From NCBI GenBank assembly GCA_049680625.1, contig JBAUID010000171.1, positions 1 through 24,053 on the forward strand: a DNA stretch of 24,053 nt, read 5' to 3'. The DNA is from JAUIAI01 sp049680625. GTDB taxonomy: Bacteria > Pseudomonadota > Gammaproteobacteria > Burkholderiales > Burkholderiaceae_E. A program made the position numbers and the translations under genes. The notes under the pieces are model-generated. The model did not search any database and was not told the DNA's origin. It saw nothing but the letters and a program-made list of their open reading frames with translations. Numbering within the stretch: the first letter of the stretch is position 1; each line of letters opens with the position of its first letter. Shown in pieces: positions 14,418 through 22,098 of this stretch.

Positions 14418-16562
14418 TTAGTTGTTTGTTGGTTGTTCATTTGTTTGATGGATCGGTGACAAGGTAATGCGCAAATTGCGCTGCGCATCACATTCGATAG
14501 TTGCGTCTACCGGGATCACCAGGGTCGATTCCCGTTCTTCCACCAATGCCGGGCCGACGCAGGTGAACCCCGGGGCCAGCTGGTCGCGTCGATAAACCGG
14601 TGTGTCGCGGAAGGCACCGTCAAACCAGGCGGGGCGAGAACCAATCGGTTCTGCGGACACCGACTCGCCGGTTGCCCGGCTTGTCTTGTCAGTGGTTGAA
14701 TCGCTCTGGCTGAGTAAGTCGTCGGGACGTGGACCGCTGACCATTAGCCGCCAGGACACCACTTCAATGGCGAGCTTCTCTTCAATGCGGCCGAACTGTT
14801 GTTGGTAGCTTGCTTCAAATGCTTGTGCAATCGCGGTGGTGTCTCCGTGCTGGATTGTTGCTCGCAACAGCGGTACATCAATTTCATAACCCTGGCCCTG
14901 GTAGCGCATCGCTGCGGCCACCTGGACTCGCGGCTCGGTGGTGACGTTGGCATCGCTTAGCAATTGTTTGCCCTCGGCAAGCAGGCTGTCGAGCAAAGGG
15001 TTGACCGTCTTGAATGACAAGCTGTCGAGGGCTTCGATACGCCCGCGCACAAACGAAAACGACATGGGTGATGCCAGAAAACCAAATGCCGACGCCACCC
15101 CGGCGCCAACCGGACACATGACAGTGGATAAACCAAGCTTGATTGCAATATGGGCTGCGTGCACGGGGCCGGCACCGCCAATGGGCAGCATGGCATAGTC
15201 GTCGATGCGGCGCGCTTTTTCCAATGCGTGGATCGCAGATGCCCGCGCCATGTTTTCGTTCACCAGGTCGTGAATGCCAGCGGCCGCTTGTTCAACCGTC
15301 AAGCCCAGGGGCTCGGCAACTGTTTTGGCGATCGCCTCTCGGGCCGCGCTGACATCGAGCCGCATATCGCCGCCAAGGAAACTGTCGGCACCGAGGTAGC
15401 CCAGCACCAGGTCGGCGTCAGTCACTGTCGGCAGGCTGCCGCCGCGTCCGTAACACGCCGGACCTGGGTCGGCGCTGGCACTGTCCGGCCCGATCTGCAG
15501 CAGGCCCAGGCGGTTAACCCGGGCAATTGAGCCACCGCCGGCGCCGATTTCGATCATGTCGATTACCGGGATTCTCAGTGGCAGGCCGCTGCCTTTTTTA
15601 AACCGAAATACCCGGGCCACTTCAAATTCATTGCCGCGTAGCGGTTCACCGTCTTCGATCAGGCAGGCCTTGGCCGTGGTGCCGCCCATGTCAAAGCAGA
15701 ACACCTTGTTCAAGCCGGCTGCAGCGCCCATCACCGAGGTCGCCTGCACGCCACCGGCAGGCCCGGACTGAACCAGGCGAATCGGATGACGAATCGCGGT
15801 GGATTCATGCACCGTGCCACCGTCGGATAACATCAGGTAGAGGGGGCAGGCGATGCCGGCCCGTTTTAGCCCATCGGTGATCCCGGAGATATAACGACGA
15901 AAAATCGGCAACACATACGCATTGGCGACGGTTGTCGACATGCGTTCGTACTCGCCAATCTCCGGCACGACATCGCTCGATGTGCAGGTGACTAAACCCG
16001 GCAAAGCATCAGCTAACAACTGCGCCACCCGCCGCTCATGATCGGGGTTTTGAAACGCATGCAGCAAACAAATACCGGCCGCTTGCACACCGGATTTTTT
16101 CAGGCCGGGCACGATCGCGGCAACCGACGATTCATCCAGCGCATTAATGGTTGCGCCGTCCGGCCCGACGCGTTCATTGACCTCGAAGCACTGGTCTTGT
16201 GCGGCGAGCGGTGGCGGTAGTTCGAGTGATAAATCATAGGTGTCGTAACGCCATTCCAGGCCCACTCGGAGCACGTCTTTGAAGCCGAGCGTCGTAATCA
16301 GTGCGGTCGGTACACCTTTGCGTTCAATTAAGGCGTTGGCCACCAGGGTGGTGCCGTGAATTACCTGGCTGACTTCGTTGCCCGTTACCTGATGGCGGCT
16401 CATTAAGCGGCTGATGCCATCAAGGACTGCCAGCGACGGGTCGTGGGCAGTGGTCAGCAATTTTTCGTTATGAATTTGCCCGCTCTGGCTGTCGAACAAG
16501 ACAAAATCGGTGAAGGTACCGCCGATGTCCACGCCAATGCGATAGCGCTGCACGGTCGTCAT
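14418..16562 (-). CDS. hyuA: Hydantoinase/oxoprolinase family subunit A (HyuA-like)
   Basis: 714 residues, the usual length for HyuA/acetone carboxylase beta-type subunits. An ASKHA-like ATP-binding fold is shown by VDIGGTFTDFVLFD at 11-24, VIHGTTLVANALIERKG at 67-83, the second nucleotide motif DMGGTTAK at 291-298 and EIGAGGGSIA at 338-347. Further conserved stretches are SADPGPACYGRGG and PIGGAGPVHAAHIA. With HyuB it forms an ATP-dependent enzyme acting on cyclic amides such as hydantoins or 5-oxoproline; relatives carboxylate ketones. The start codon overlaps the hyuB stop by 4 bp (16559-16562), indicating coupled translation and 1:1 stoichiometry. The substrate cannot be assigned: no gamma subunit typical of acetone carboxylase is adjacent. 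Confidence 0.95.
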   Translation of the reverse strand: MTTVQRYRIGVDIGGTFTDFVLFDSQSGQIHNEKLLTTAHDPSLAVLDGISRLMSRHQVTGNEVSQVIHGTTLVANALIERKGVPTALITTLGFKDVLRVGLEWRYDTYDLSLELPPPLAAQDQCFEVNERVGPDGATINALDESSVAAIVPGLKKSGVQAAGICLLHAFQNPDHERRVAQLLADALPGLVTCTSSDVVPEIGEYERMSTTVANAYVLPIFRRYISGITDGLKRAGIACPLYLMLSDGGTVHESTAIRHPIRLVQSGPAGGVQATSVMGAAAGLNKVFCFDMGGTTAKACLIEDGEPLRGNEFEVARVFRFKKGSGLPLRIPVIDMIEIGAGGGSIARVNRLGLLQIGPDSASADPGPACYGRGGSLPTVTDADLVLGYLGADSFLGGDMRLDVSAAREAIAKTVAEPLGLTVEQAAAGIHDLVNENMARASAIHALEKARRIDDYAMLPIGGAGPVHAAHIAIKLGLSTVMCPVGAGVASAFGFLASPMSFSFVRGRIEALDSLSFKTVNPLLDSLLAEGKQLLSDANVTTEPRVQVAAAMRYQGQGYEIDVPLLRATIQHGDTTAIAQAFEASYQQQFGRIEEKLAIEVVSWRLMVSGPRPDDLLSQSDSTTDKTSRATGESVSAEPIGSRPAWFDGAFRDTPVYRRDQLAPGFTCVGPALVEERESTLVIPVDATIECDAQRNLRITLSPIHQTNEQPTNN

Positions 16563-18202
16563 CGGTTTGCTCCGGCGGGTGGATTGCCGGCAAATGCGTC
16601 GGCAAATCCATCGGATGATTCGTCGGGATGAATGGGTCGCCCGGCCACCGGTTTGTTCGTATAGTCACCGCCGAAGCCGCCACCGCCCGGTGTTTCGAAG
16701 GTGGCCGTTTCACCCGGTGTCAGTACATATCGCCCCTTGGGCGCAACCAGTTCACCGTTGACCAGATCACGACCCGGGGCGCCTGGGCCACCACCGTTGA
16801 GGCCCCGCGGCGCAAAACGCACCCGTTCATGGCGGATGGTGGCTGCCACTGCTTCGTTGCCAGTCACTTCAAACGTGATGCGCTGGCCATCACCGCCGCG
16901 AAAGTGCCCGTCACCACCGGAACCGGCAATCAAGGCTTTCTCGCGAATCAGCAATGGCACTGTGCACTCAAAACGCTCGACCGAAACCGTTGCCACGTTC
17001 GATGGAAAAGACAGGCAAGGCGCGCCGTCGTGGCCGTCGCGGGCACCGTGGCCGCCGTTCATAAAAAACATTTTCACAAAGTTCTGACCACTGTCGTGAC
17101 GGCCATGAAAATACACGTTCCACTGTGGAGAGCCACAATCGGCGACCACCCGGTTGGGCATCACCTTGGACAAGGCCCCAAAAATCACCGGCGGTAAGTA
17201 GTGACCGGACAAATGCCGGGCCCAAACCGGCGCCGGGCGGCGCGGGTTCACCAGGCAGCCCTGCGGTGCGGTGATCGTAATCGGGCGAAACGTGCCGTCG
17301 TTGTTCGGCGTTGCCGGATCCAGCAGGCATTTGAACGCATAGTTGGTATACGCAACCGTGTAATTCATGACCGAATTTATCGGTCGTGCCACTTGCGGTG
17401 ACGTCCCGGTGTAATCAACTGCAATATTCGAACCGTCAATTGTCACTGCGCACTGAATCTGCAGGGGTTCATCAAAGCCGTCCAGCCAGATTGAGTCGTG
17501 GTAGCTGCCGTTGGGCAGCGCCTCGATGGCAGCCCGCATGCTGGTTTCAGAGCGGTCCAGGATGTCGTCAACCAGGGTGTCGAGGTCGTCAATGGCTTCG
17601 GCTTGCATCAGATCAAGCAAACGGGTCTGTGCCTGGCTATAAGCCGAGAACTGGGCGCGAATATCGCCGAGGGTTTCGGCCGGTGCGCGCAGGTTTTGCT
17701 GCAAAAAAGCGAGCACCACCGGGTTTTCCCGACCCTGCTCAACAATCCGGCACGGCGGTATGAGTAATCCTTCTTCAAAGGCGTCGCGGGCCTGCACCGA
17801 CGGGGCGCCACCAATATCGACACTATGGAAAGTTGATCCGACATAAGCGATCAGTTCATTGCCCCGAAAAATGGGCATCACCATGGTGATGTCGTTCAAG
17901 TGGCCGGTGCCCTGGTACGCATCGTTGCCAATTAAGACATCACCGGGTTGTAGTGATGCTGCCGGTACCGCCTCGAGCATGGCCTCAAGGGTTCGGGGCA
18001 TGGTGCCGATGAAGGACGGCACGCTTTTGGCGGACTGAACAATCTGCCGGCCCTGGCTGTCCAGCAGGCCAACCGCCATATCCCAGTTGTCACGGACAAC
18101 TGACGAGAACGACGTGCGCAGAAAAACCTGTGCCGACTCATCGATAAAGCCTGATAAGCGCTGCCAGATGATGCCCAGTTGTAACGGGTCAAATTTGCTC
18201 AT
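16559..18202 (-). CDS. hyuB: Hydantoinase family subunit B (HyuB-like)
   Basis: 547 residues, the normal HyuB length. Recognised by MSKFDPLQLGIIWQRL at the start, SVVRDNWDMAVGLLD near 34-48, GDVLIGNDAYQGTGHLNDIT near 86-105 (family NDPYxGGTHLPD), STFHSVDIGG, VDYTGTSPQVARPINSV, and the glycine-rich end ETPGGGGFGG. HyuB carries the amide-cleaving or carboxylating site and pairs with HyuA. I took ATG 18202 because the protein then begins like its relatives and starts 23 bp after tctA. The frame is open to 18292 but that would overlap tctA. hyuB directly follows the tctCBA transporter, which supports import and ring-opening of the same compound. Confidence 0.95.
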   Translation of the reverse strand: MSKFDPLQLGIIWQRLSGFIDESAQVFLRTSFSSVVRDNWDMAVGLLDSQGRQIVQSAKSVPSFIGTMPRTLEAMLEAVPAASLQPGDVLIGNDAYQGTGHLNDITMVMPIFRGNELIAYVGSTFHSVDIGGAPSVQARDAFEEGLLIPPCRIVEQGRENPVVLAFLQQNLRAPAETLGDIRAQFSAYSQAQTRLLDLMQAEAIDDLDTLVDDILDRSETSMRAAIEALPNGSYHDSIWLDGFDEPLQIQCAVTIDGSNIAVDYTGTSPQVARPINSVMNYTVAYTNYAFKCLLDPATPNNDGTFRPITITAPQGCLVNPRRPAPVWARHLSGHYLPPVIFGALSKVMPNRVVADCGSPQWNVYFHGRHDSGQNFVKMFFMNGGHGARDGHDGAPCLSFPSNVATVSVERFECTVPLLIREKALIAGSGGDGHFRGGDGQRITFEVTGNEAVAATIRHERVRFAPRGLNGGGPGAPGRDLVNGELVAPKGRYVLTPGETATFETPGGGGFGGDYTNKPVAGRPIHPDESSDGFADAFAGNPPAGANR

Positions 18203-18225
18203 GTTTTGTGTTTGCTTAAAACCAT

Positions 18226-19767
18226 TCAGGAATCCGCCGGCGGTGACGGTAAGGGCGCGCTTTGTTGCTGCCGCTGCCACCACCGCCGACACAAATACCA
18301 GGCTATGCCCGTTGCCAGCAGCAGGCTCATGGTCAGAAAGGCGGGGCGCTGAAAGACAAACAACAAGCCGGCATCATAGGTTGTCGCCAGTAACAAGACG
18401 GTACGCAAATTCTCTTCGAGAATGGGCATCAGGATAAAACCAATTAACAGCGGAACCGTCGGGAAACCAAAGCGCACCATGATCAAGCCCAGCAAGCCAA
18501 ATACAAAAACCATTTGCACATCAAACAACGAACCGCGCAATGCGTAACTGCCGGCTGATGCAATGATCAGAACACTGGCCAGCAGCAAACGCTGAGGCAC
18601 CGAAAAAGCAAACTTCGCCACATGAACCATAAACAGGCCAAGCACCAGGTTGACCACGTTGGCCAGCAGCAGCGCGGCATAAATCGCATACAGCGGGACG
18701 GCGCTTTCGGAGAAGGCCAACGGGCCGACATCAATCCCCTGGATCATGAAGGCGCTGAGCATCAGCGCCGCTGCGATATCCCCGGGAATGCCAAACGCCA
18801 GCAGTGGAATCAGATTGGCACCGGAAACCGCATTATTCGCTGCCTCGGGTGCCGCAACACCTTCGAGTGCGCCTTTGCCGAACATTTCAGGCGTTTTGGA
18901 AGTGCGTCGCGCCTGACCGTAAGCGATAAAAGCCGCTACCGTCGAGCCCAGGCCGGGCATGGCACCAATAATTGTGCCAATGCCCGATGATCGGAACAGC
19001 ACCGGCACGCAGGCTTTGAATTCTGCCCACGACACCCGGTTGTCTTCCCGTTTGGCCGAGTAGCTGATGGCGCGGCCCGCGAGTGTCTGCAGTGAGCCAC
19101 CCATTTGCCGAAAGACTTCTGAAACGGCTAAAAATCCAATCAGCATTGGAATCAGCCCTATGCCTTCTTCGAGTTCCGGGTTGCCAAACGTCAGTCGTTC
19201 GCTGGCCGTCATCGGGTCCAGCCCGATAAGACCAATCGTCACCCCTGCCAGCATGGCAATCAAACCCTTCCACGCCGGGGTGCTCGACAACATGCCCAGC
19301 GAGGTCAGCGCCAGGGCAATCAGCAAGGTGTATTCACCGGGGCCAAAACTCAGTGCCACAAGCGCCAGTAAGCTGGCAAAGAATATCAGGCATATGTCGC
19401 TGAAGGTATCGCCAAATACCGACGAATACAGCGCCATTTTGATTGCTTTTGCGCCTTTGCCCTGCTGCGCCAGCGGATAACCGTCCAGCACCGTTGCCGA
19501 TGCCGCCGGGGTGCCCGGTGTTCTGATCAGGATGGCGGTTGTACTTGAACCGAACAGTGAGCCTTTGAACATCCCCAGCAACATTGGTATGCCAATCCAG
19601 GGTTCAAAATAAAAACTGTACGGAATCAGCAGGGCAACCGCCATCGATGCCGTCAAACCGGGAATTGCGCCCAGAACCTGGCCGGCGGCAACTCCGATCA
19701 CAATAGCTAGCAGGCTTTGCCAGCTGATCGCCAGCGCCACGCCTTCAAGAATCTGGTCGATCAGCAT
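18226..19767 (-). CDS. tctA: Tripartite tricarboxylate transporter large permease TctA
   Basis: 513 residues, mostly hydrophobic with around a dozen membrane segments, the standard size for TctA. Family hallmarks are GQVLGAIPGLTASMAVALLIP at about 29-49, the loop GSLFGSSTTAILIRTPGTPAASAT followed by DGYPLAQQGKGAKA, and the internally duplicated GTIIGAMPGLGSTVAAFIAYGQARRTSK with FGIPGDIAAALMLSAFMIQG. It is the main secondary, ion-gradient-driven permease that works with TctB and the periplasmic TctC. The start is 10 bp after the tctB stop with no obvious ribosome site, so coupled translation is likely. The substrates of this family are diverse carboxylates. Confidence 0.96.
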   Translation of the reverse strand: MLIDQILEGVALAISWQSLLAIVIGVAAGQVLGAIPGLTASMAVALLIPYSFYFEPWIGIPMLLGMFKGSLFGSSTTAILIRTPGTPAASATVLDGYPLAQQGKGAKAIKMALYSSVFGDTFSDICLIFFASLLALVALSFGPGEYTLLIALALTSLGMLSSTPAWKGLIAMLAGVTIGLIGLDPMTASERLTFGNPELEEGIGLIPMLIGFLAVSEVFRQMGGSLQTLAGRAISYSAKREDNRVSWAEFKACVPVLFRSSGIGTIIGAMPGLGSTVAAFIAYGQARRTSKTPEMFGKGALEGVAAPEAANNAVSGANLIPLLAFGIPGDIAAALMLSAFMIQGIDVGPLAFSESAVPLYAIYAALLLANVVNLVLGLFMVHVAKFAFSVPQRLLLASVLIIASAGSYALRGSLFDVQMVFVFGLLGLIMVRFGFPTVPLLIGFILMPILEENLRTVLLLATTYDAGLLFVFQRPAFLTMSLLLATGIAWYLCRRWWQRQQQSAPLPSPPADS

Positions 19768-19777
19768 AAGGGCAGGA

Positions 19778-20329
19778 TCAGGATCCGGTAATGAGTGGAA
19801 TCAGCAAGCCCGGGGGCAGGTTGACCGACAGTATTTTTGTGAACAGTAGCCAGACACCGGCGCTGACCAGTACGGGAAAGATCACTAAGCGGGGCAGGCT
19901 GCGCTCACCAAGAACAAATAACATCACGCTAAGGGTGATCAGGCTGGCGGCCCCAAAGCCAAGTACGGGCACCAGGCCGAATGCGAACAGCAAAGAGACC
20001 ACTACACCAACCCACACCCGTTGGGTCAAATGCACGGGTTGGTTGTTGTCATCGGCCAGATCGGGTAGAGAATCCGCAGTGTCACCAGTCGGTGGTTTTG
20101 CGGCAGGTTGTTGGGTAAAGAGCGGGCCAAAAAGCAATCGCCCGATTCGGCCCAACAAGATGATGCCGGCCAGCACCGCCACCAGGCGGGCACTGAAGCT
20201 GGGTGGTAAACCCTCATCCAGAACAAAACCGTCAGGGTCGATAATGCCGGCCGGAATCACAAAGAAATAAAACAGCAGTACCGCACCCAGCAGTAAGCCA
20301 AGCTCAACAAGTTCTACCTGGCGGGACAT
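19778..20329 (-). CDS. tctB: Tripartite tricarboxylate transporter small permease TctB
   Basis: 183 residues with four to five hydrophobic segments: LGLLLGAVLLFYFFVIPAG near residue 10-30, LVAVLAGIILLGRIGRLLFG near 48-67, a long paired segment near 105-142, and LVIFPVLVSAGVWLLFTKIL near 147-168. A hydrophilic loop (about 70-100) is rich in Pro and Asp. Such small, poorly conserved membrane proteins between TctC and TctA are TctB. The identification rests on topology, size and gene order more than on motifs. Confidence 0.9.
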   Translation of the reverse strand: MSRQVELVELGLLLGAVLLFYFFVIPAGIIDPDGFVLDEGLPPSFSARLVAVLAGIILLGRIGRLLFGPLFTQQPAAKPPTGDTADSLPDLADDNNQPVHLTQRVWVGVVVSLLFAFGLVPVLGFGAASLITLSVMLFVLGERSLPRLVIFPVLVSAGVWLLFTKILSVNLPPGLLIPLITGS

Positions 20330-20397
20330 CAGAGCAGACGTCCCGCCGACTTGTCATGGCGTGGCTTCAACGACAACTGCACGGCGCTGTCGTTGAC

Positions 20398-21354
20398 TTA
20401 CTTCATACCAACGGCGGCAACGGCTTTGCCGGCCGCTTTGTAATCGGCATGCACAATGCTGGTGAATGCTTTGTTGTTGGCGAAGTCGACTGTCCATTTG
20501 CGCTTCTCGGCGAGTTGCTTGAACTCATCAGACACCACCACCTTGGCCAGCACATCATCCCATTTGGCCAGTACGTCGGCTGGTAAACCAGCCGGGCCGG
20601 CGAGGCCAAAGAAGATGGCCGGCGCAATCGGATATCCCGCATCGGTCAGGGTGGGCGCCTTGGGCGCAACCGGATTCTTGTTCGGCGTACCTTCGGCCAG
20701 AATGACGGTCTGGCCATCCAGAGTGGCTTTGTTGCCCTCGGCAATCATCGCTGCATCAATGGTGTCACCGAGCAATGCCGCAAGCACTTTTGAGCCCCCT
20801 TTGAACGGCACGTAAGTGGCGTCAATACCTTCTGCTTTGAACATGGCGGCAACCGCCAGGTGCGGGCCACCGCGCTGCACCGATGTAGACCAGCGCAACT
20901 TGCCCGGGTTTGCTTTACCGTAGGCAATGAGGTCTTTTAATGAGGTGATCTTGCTGCCGGCTTTCACAACCAGGGGTTGGTTACTGGCAACAAACTGACC
21001 GACGTAAGTGAGATCTTTAATCGGATCGTACGGCGGCTTGGTCATGTGGGGCCGTATGGTGATCGGACTGGTCGAAATAAAGCCCAGGGTGTAGCCATCA
21101 GGTTTCGCCTTGGCAACCGCATTAATGCCAATGGTGGCACCGCCGCCGGTTTTGTTTTCGACATTGATATTGACACCCATCATGTCACCGGCCAACTTGG
21201 CGATCATCCGGGTTGCGGTGTCACCGCCGCCGCCGGCCGAATACGGGCAAATCATGGTGATGGTTTTATCCGGGTAGCCCGCAGCGCTGACGGATGCCGA
21301 CGCGGATAACAAAGCGATACCGGCTAAAGTGACTGACAACTTCTGATGAAACAT
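20398..21354 (-). CDS. tctC: TctC/Bug-family periplasmic solute-binding protein
   Basis: 318 residues. Signal peptide about 1-25 (hydrophobic core LAGIALLSASASVSAA before GYPDK). The mature protein opens with YPDKTITMICPYSAGGGGDT, the signature of Bug/TctC receptors that close on carboxylates, followed by VENKTGGGATIGINAVAKAKPDGYTLG and DLIAYGKANPGKLRW. It delivers its ligand to TctAB. AGGAGG lies 8 bases before the ATG at 21354, the strongest ribosome site in the operon, fitting the need for excess receptor. The 158-bp gap upstream is the largest within the run and may hold a secondary promoter. Ligand unknown; the neighbouring hydantoinase suggests an amide- or oxoproline-like acid. Confidence 0.95.
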   Translation of the reverse strand: MFHQKLSVTLAGIALLSASASVSAAGYPDKTITMICPYSAGGGGDTATRMIAKLAGDMMGVNINVENKTGGGATIGINAVAKAKPDGYTLGFISTSPITIRPHMTKPPYDPIKDLTYVGQFVASNQPLVVKAGSKITSLKDLIAYGKANPGKLRWSTSVQRGGPHLAVAAMFKAEGIDATYVPFKGGSKVLAALLGDTIDAAMIAEGNKATLDGQTVILAEGTPNKNPVAPKAPTLTDAGYPIAPAIFFGLAGPAGLPADVLAKWDDVLAKVVVSDEFKQLAEKRKWTVDFANNKAFTSIVHADYKAAGKAVAAVGMK

Positions 21355-21452
21355 TTTCTGTCCTCCTGATGTTGGCTTTCTTTAAATACCGCTTTCCGGC
21401 GGCTTCAAACACAGTCTACGTTGGTATCAGTCAAACCCGAAGCACCGACCAC

Positions 21453-21481
21453 AAAATACTCTATAGCGAAAAGACGGTGAA
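21453..21481 (-). promoter_or_regulatory. Weak candidate internal promoter before tctC
   Basis: On the minus strand TTCACC (21481-21476) and TATTTT (21458-21453) are separated by 17 bases, each matching four of six consensus positions, with a TATAGA alongside. It lies in the 158-bp gap between the selenoprotein stop and tctC. This is suggestive only and would allow the transporter and hyu genes to be expressed without the selenoprotein. Confidence 0.25.
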
Positions 21482-21512
21482 ACGTGCGCCAACCGGATCT
21501 TCAACCTTGCAA

Positions 21513-22049
21513 TCAGGCAGGCGCCAGGTCGAGCAAAAAGCGTCGGGCCTGTTGGTAAGTATCTTCAGCGCGTTCACGCACTTGCTCAGGTGTCAGACTG
21601 CCAATCGGGTGATCAACAACTGCAAACGGATAATCCGGCAAACCAAGAACCCGGGCAATATTTCTAGCCGTCGGTATAAAAGGTGAGGTGCAGATAACCA
21701 CCGCCGGTTTACCAAATTGTTCGAAAGAGATGCCGTCATGCAAACTGCACGTTGAGCAACTTCCTCAGTCACCGTTGGCGGTAATCAGAAAGTCGGATTT
21801 TCCGGCGAGCTGAGCCAGCTCTTCTGGCGCCGCTGGCTTGGAGGCGCTTGCCTTGGTTACTAATTCGGTAACTACGCAGCCGTGATGGCGCTCAAAAACG
21901 GCTGCGGTCTCGCGTAATAACAGCTCGGCATTTAACTTGCCGTTGGACAGCAGGCCAATACGCAAACCTTGCAGCGAGCCGAGTCGGCTTGCGGCCTCGC
22001 GAGCCGTCTGGTTGTTTGTGCCTTTTGGGCTGATCAGGGTCATTGCCAT
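21513..22049 (-). CDS. UGSC-family selenoprotein, in-frame TGA at 21765-21767 read as selenocysteine
   Basis: One gene of 178 residues, split by an in-frame TGA. Residues 1-94 run from ATG 22049 (AGGAGA 7 bases upstream). Codon 95 is TGA, and the frame then continues with G-S-C-S-T-C to a real TGA stop at 21515-21513. U95-G96-S97-C98 is exactly the UGSC redox motif, with Cys101 close by. Both sides fit one alpha/beta domain: LRIGLLSNGKLNAELLL near 30-46, FLITANGD just before the Sec, then FGKPAVVICTSPFIPTARNIARVLGLPDYPFAVVDHPIG after it. By family knowledge UGSC-motif proteins occur in Sec and Cys forms, mostly in marine and soil bacteria, with no established reaction. A bacterial SECIS-like hairpin starts right after the TGA. 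The gene lies 49 bp after an uncharacterised partner gene. Requires selABCD elsewhere in the genome. Confidence 0.92.
21723..21764 (-). promoter_or_regulatory. Bacterial SECIS-like RNA hairpin directly after the Sec codon
   Basis: Reading the minus strand after TGA: GGAAG pairs with CUUUC (21764-21760 with 21727-21723), UGC with GCA, then a 6-bp upper stem CGUGCA/UGCAUG with one G-U (21751-21746 with 21742-21737). The apical loop is GUU (21745-21743). The apical G is 20 nt after the TGA, and G at the start of a small loop is what SelB recognises in bacterial SECIS elements. The element lies inside the coding sequence, as is usual in bacteria. Confidence 0.8.
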
Positions 22050-22098
22050 TGTTGAATCTCCTACGGCTGATTTTCGGTATTTTAGTACTGTCAGTTAC

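Noticed and set aside
18203..18292. Longer N-terminus for HyuB starting at 18292
   Set aside because: The extra 30 residues overlap the tctA 3' end and are not HyuB-like. The MSKFDPLQLG start fits the family.
21513..22049. Two separate small genes (22049-21765 and 21743-21513) or a nonsense pseudogene
   Set aside because: The second piece begins at a TTG with no ribosome site, and the frame is continuous through the TGA. The TGA sits in a U-G-S-C motif and is followed by a SECIS-like hairpin. Selenocysteine is the simpler explanation.
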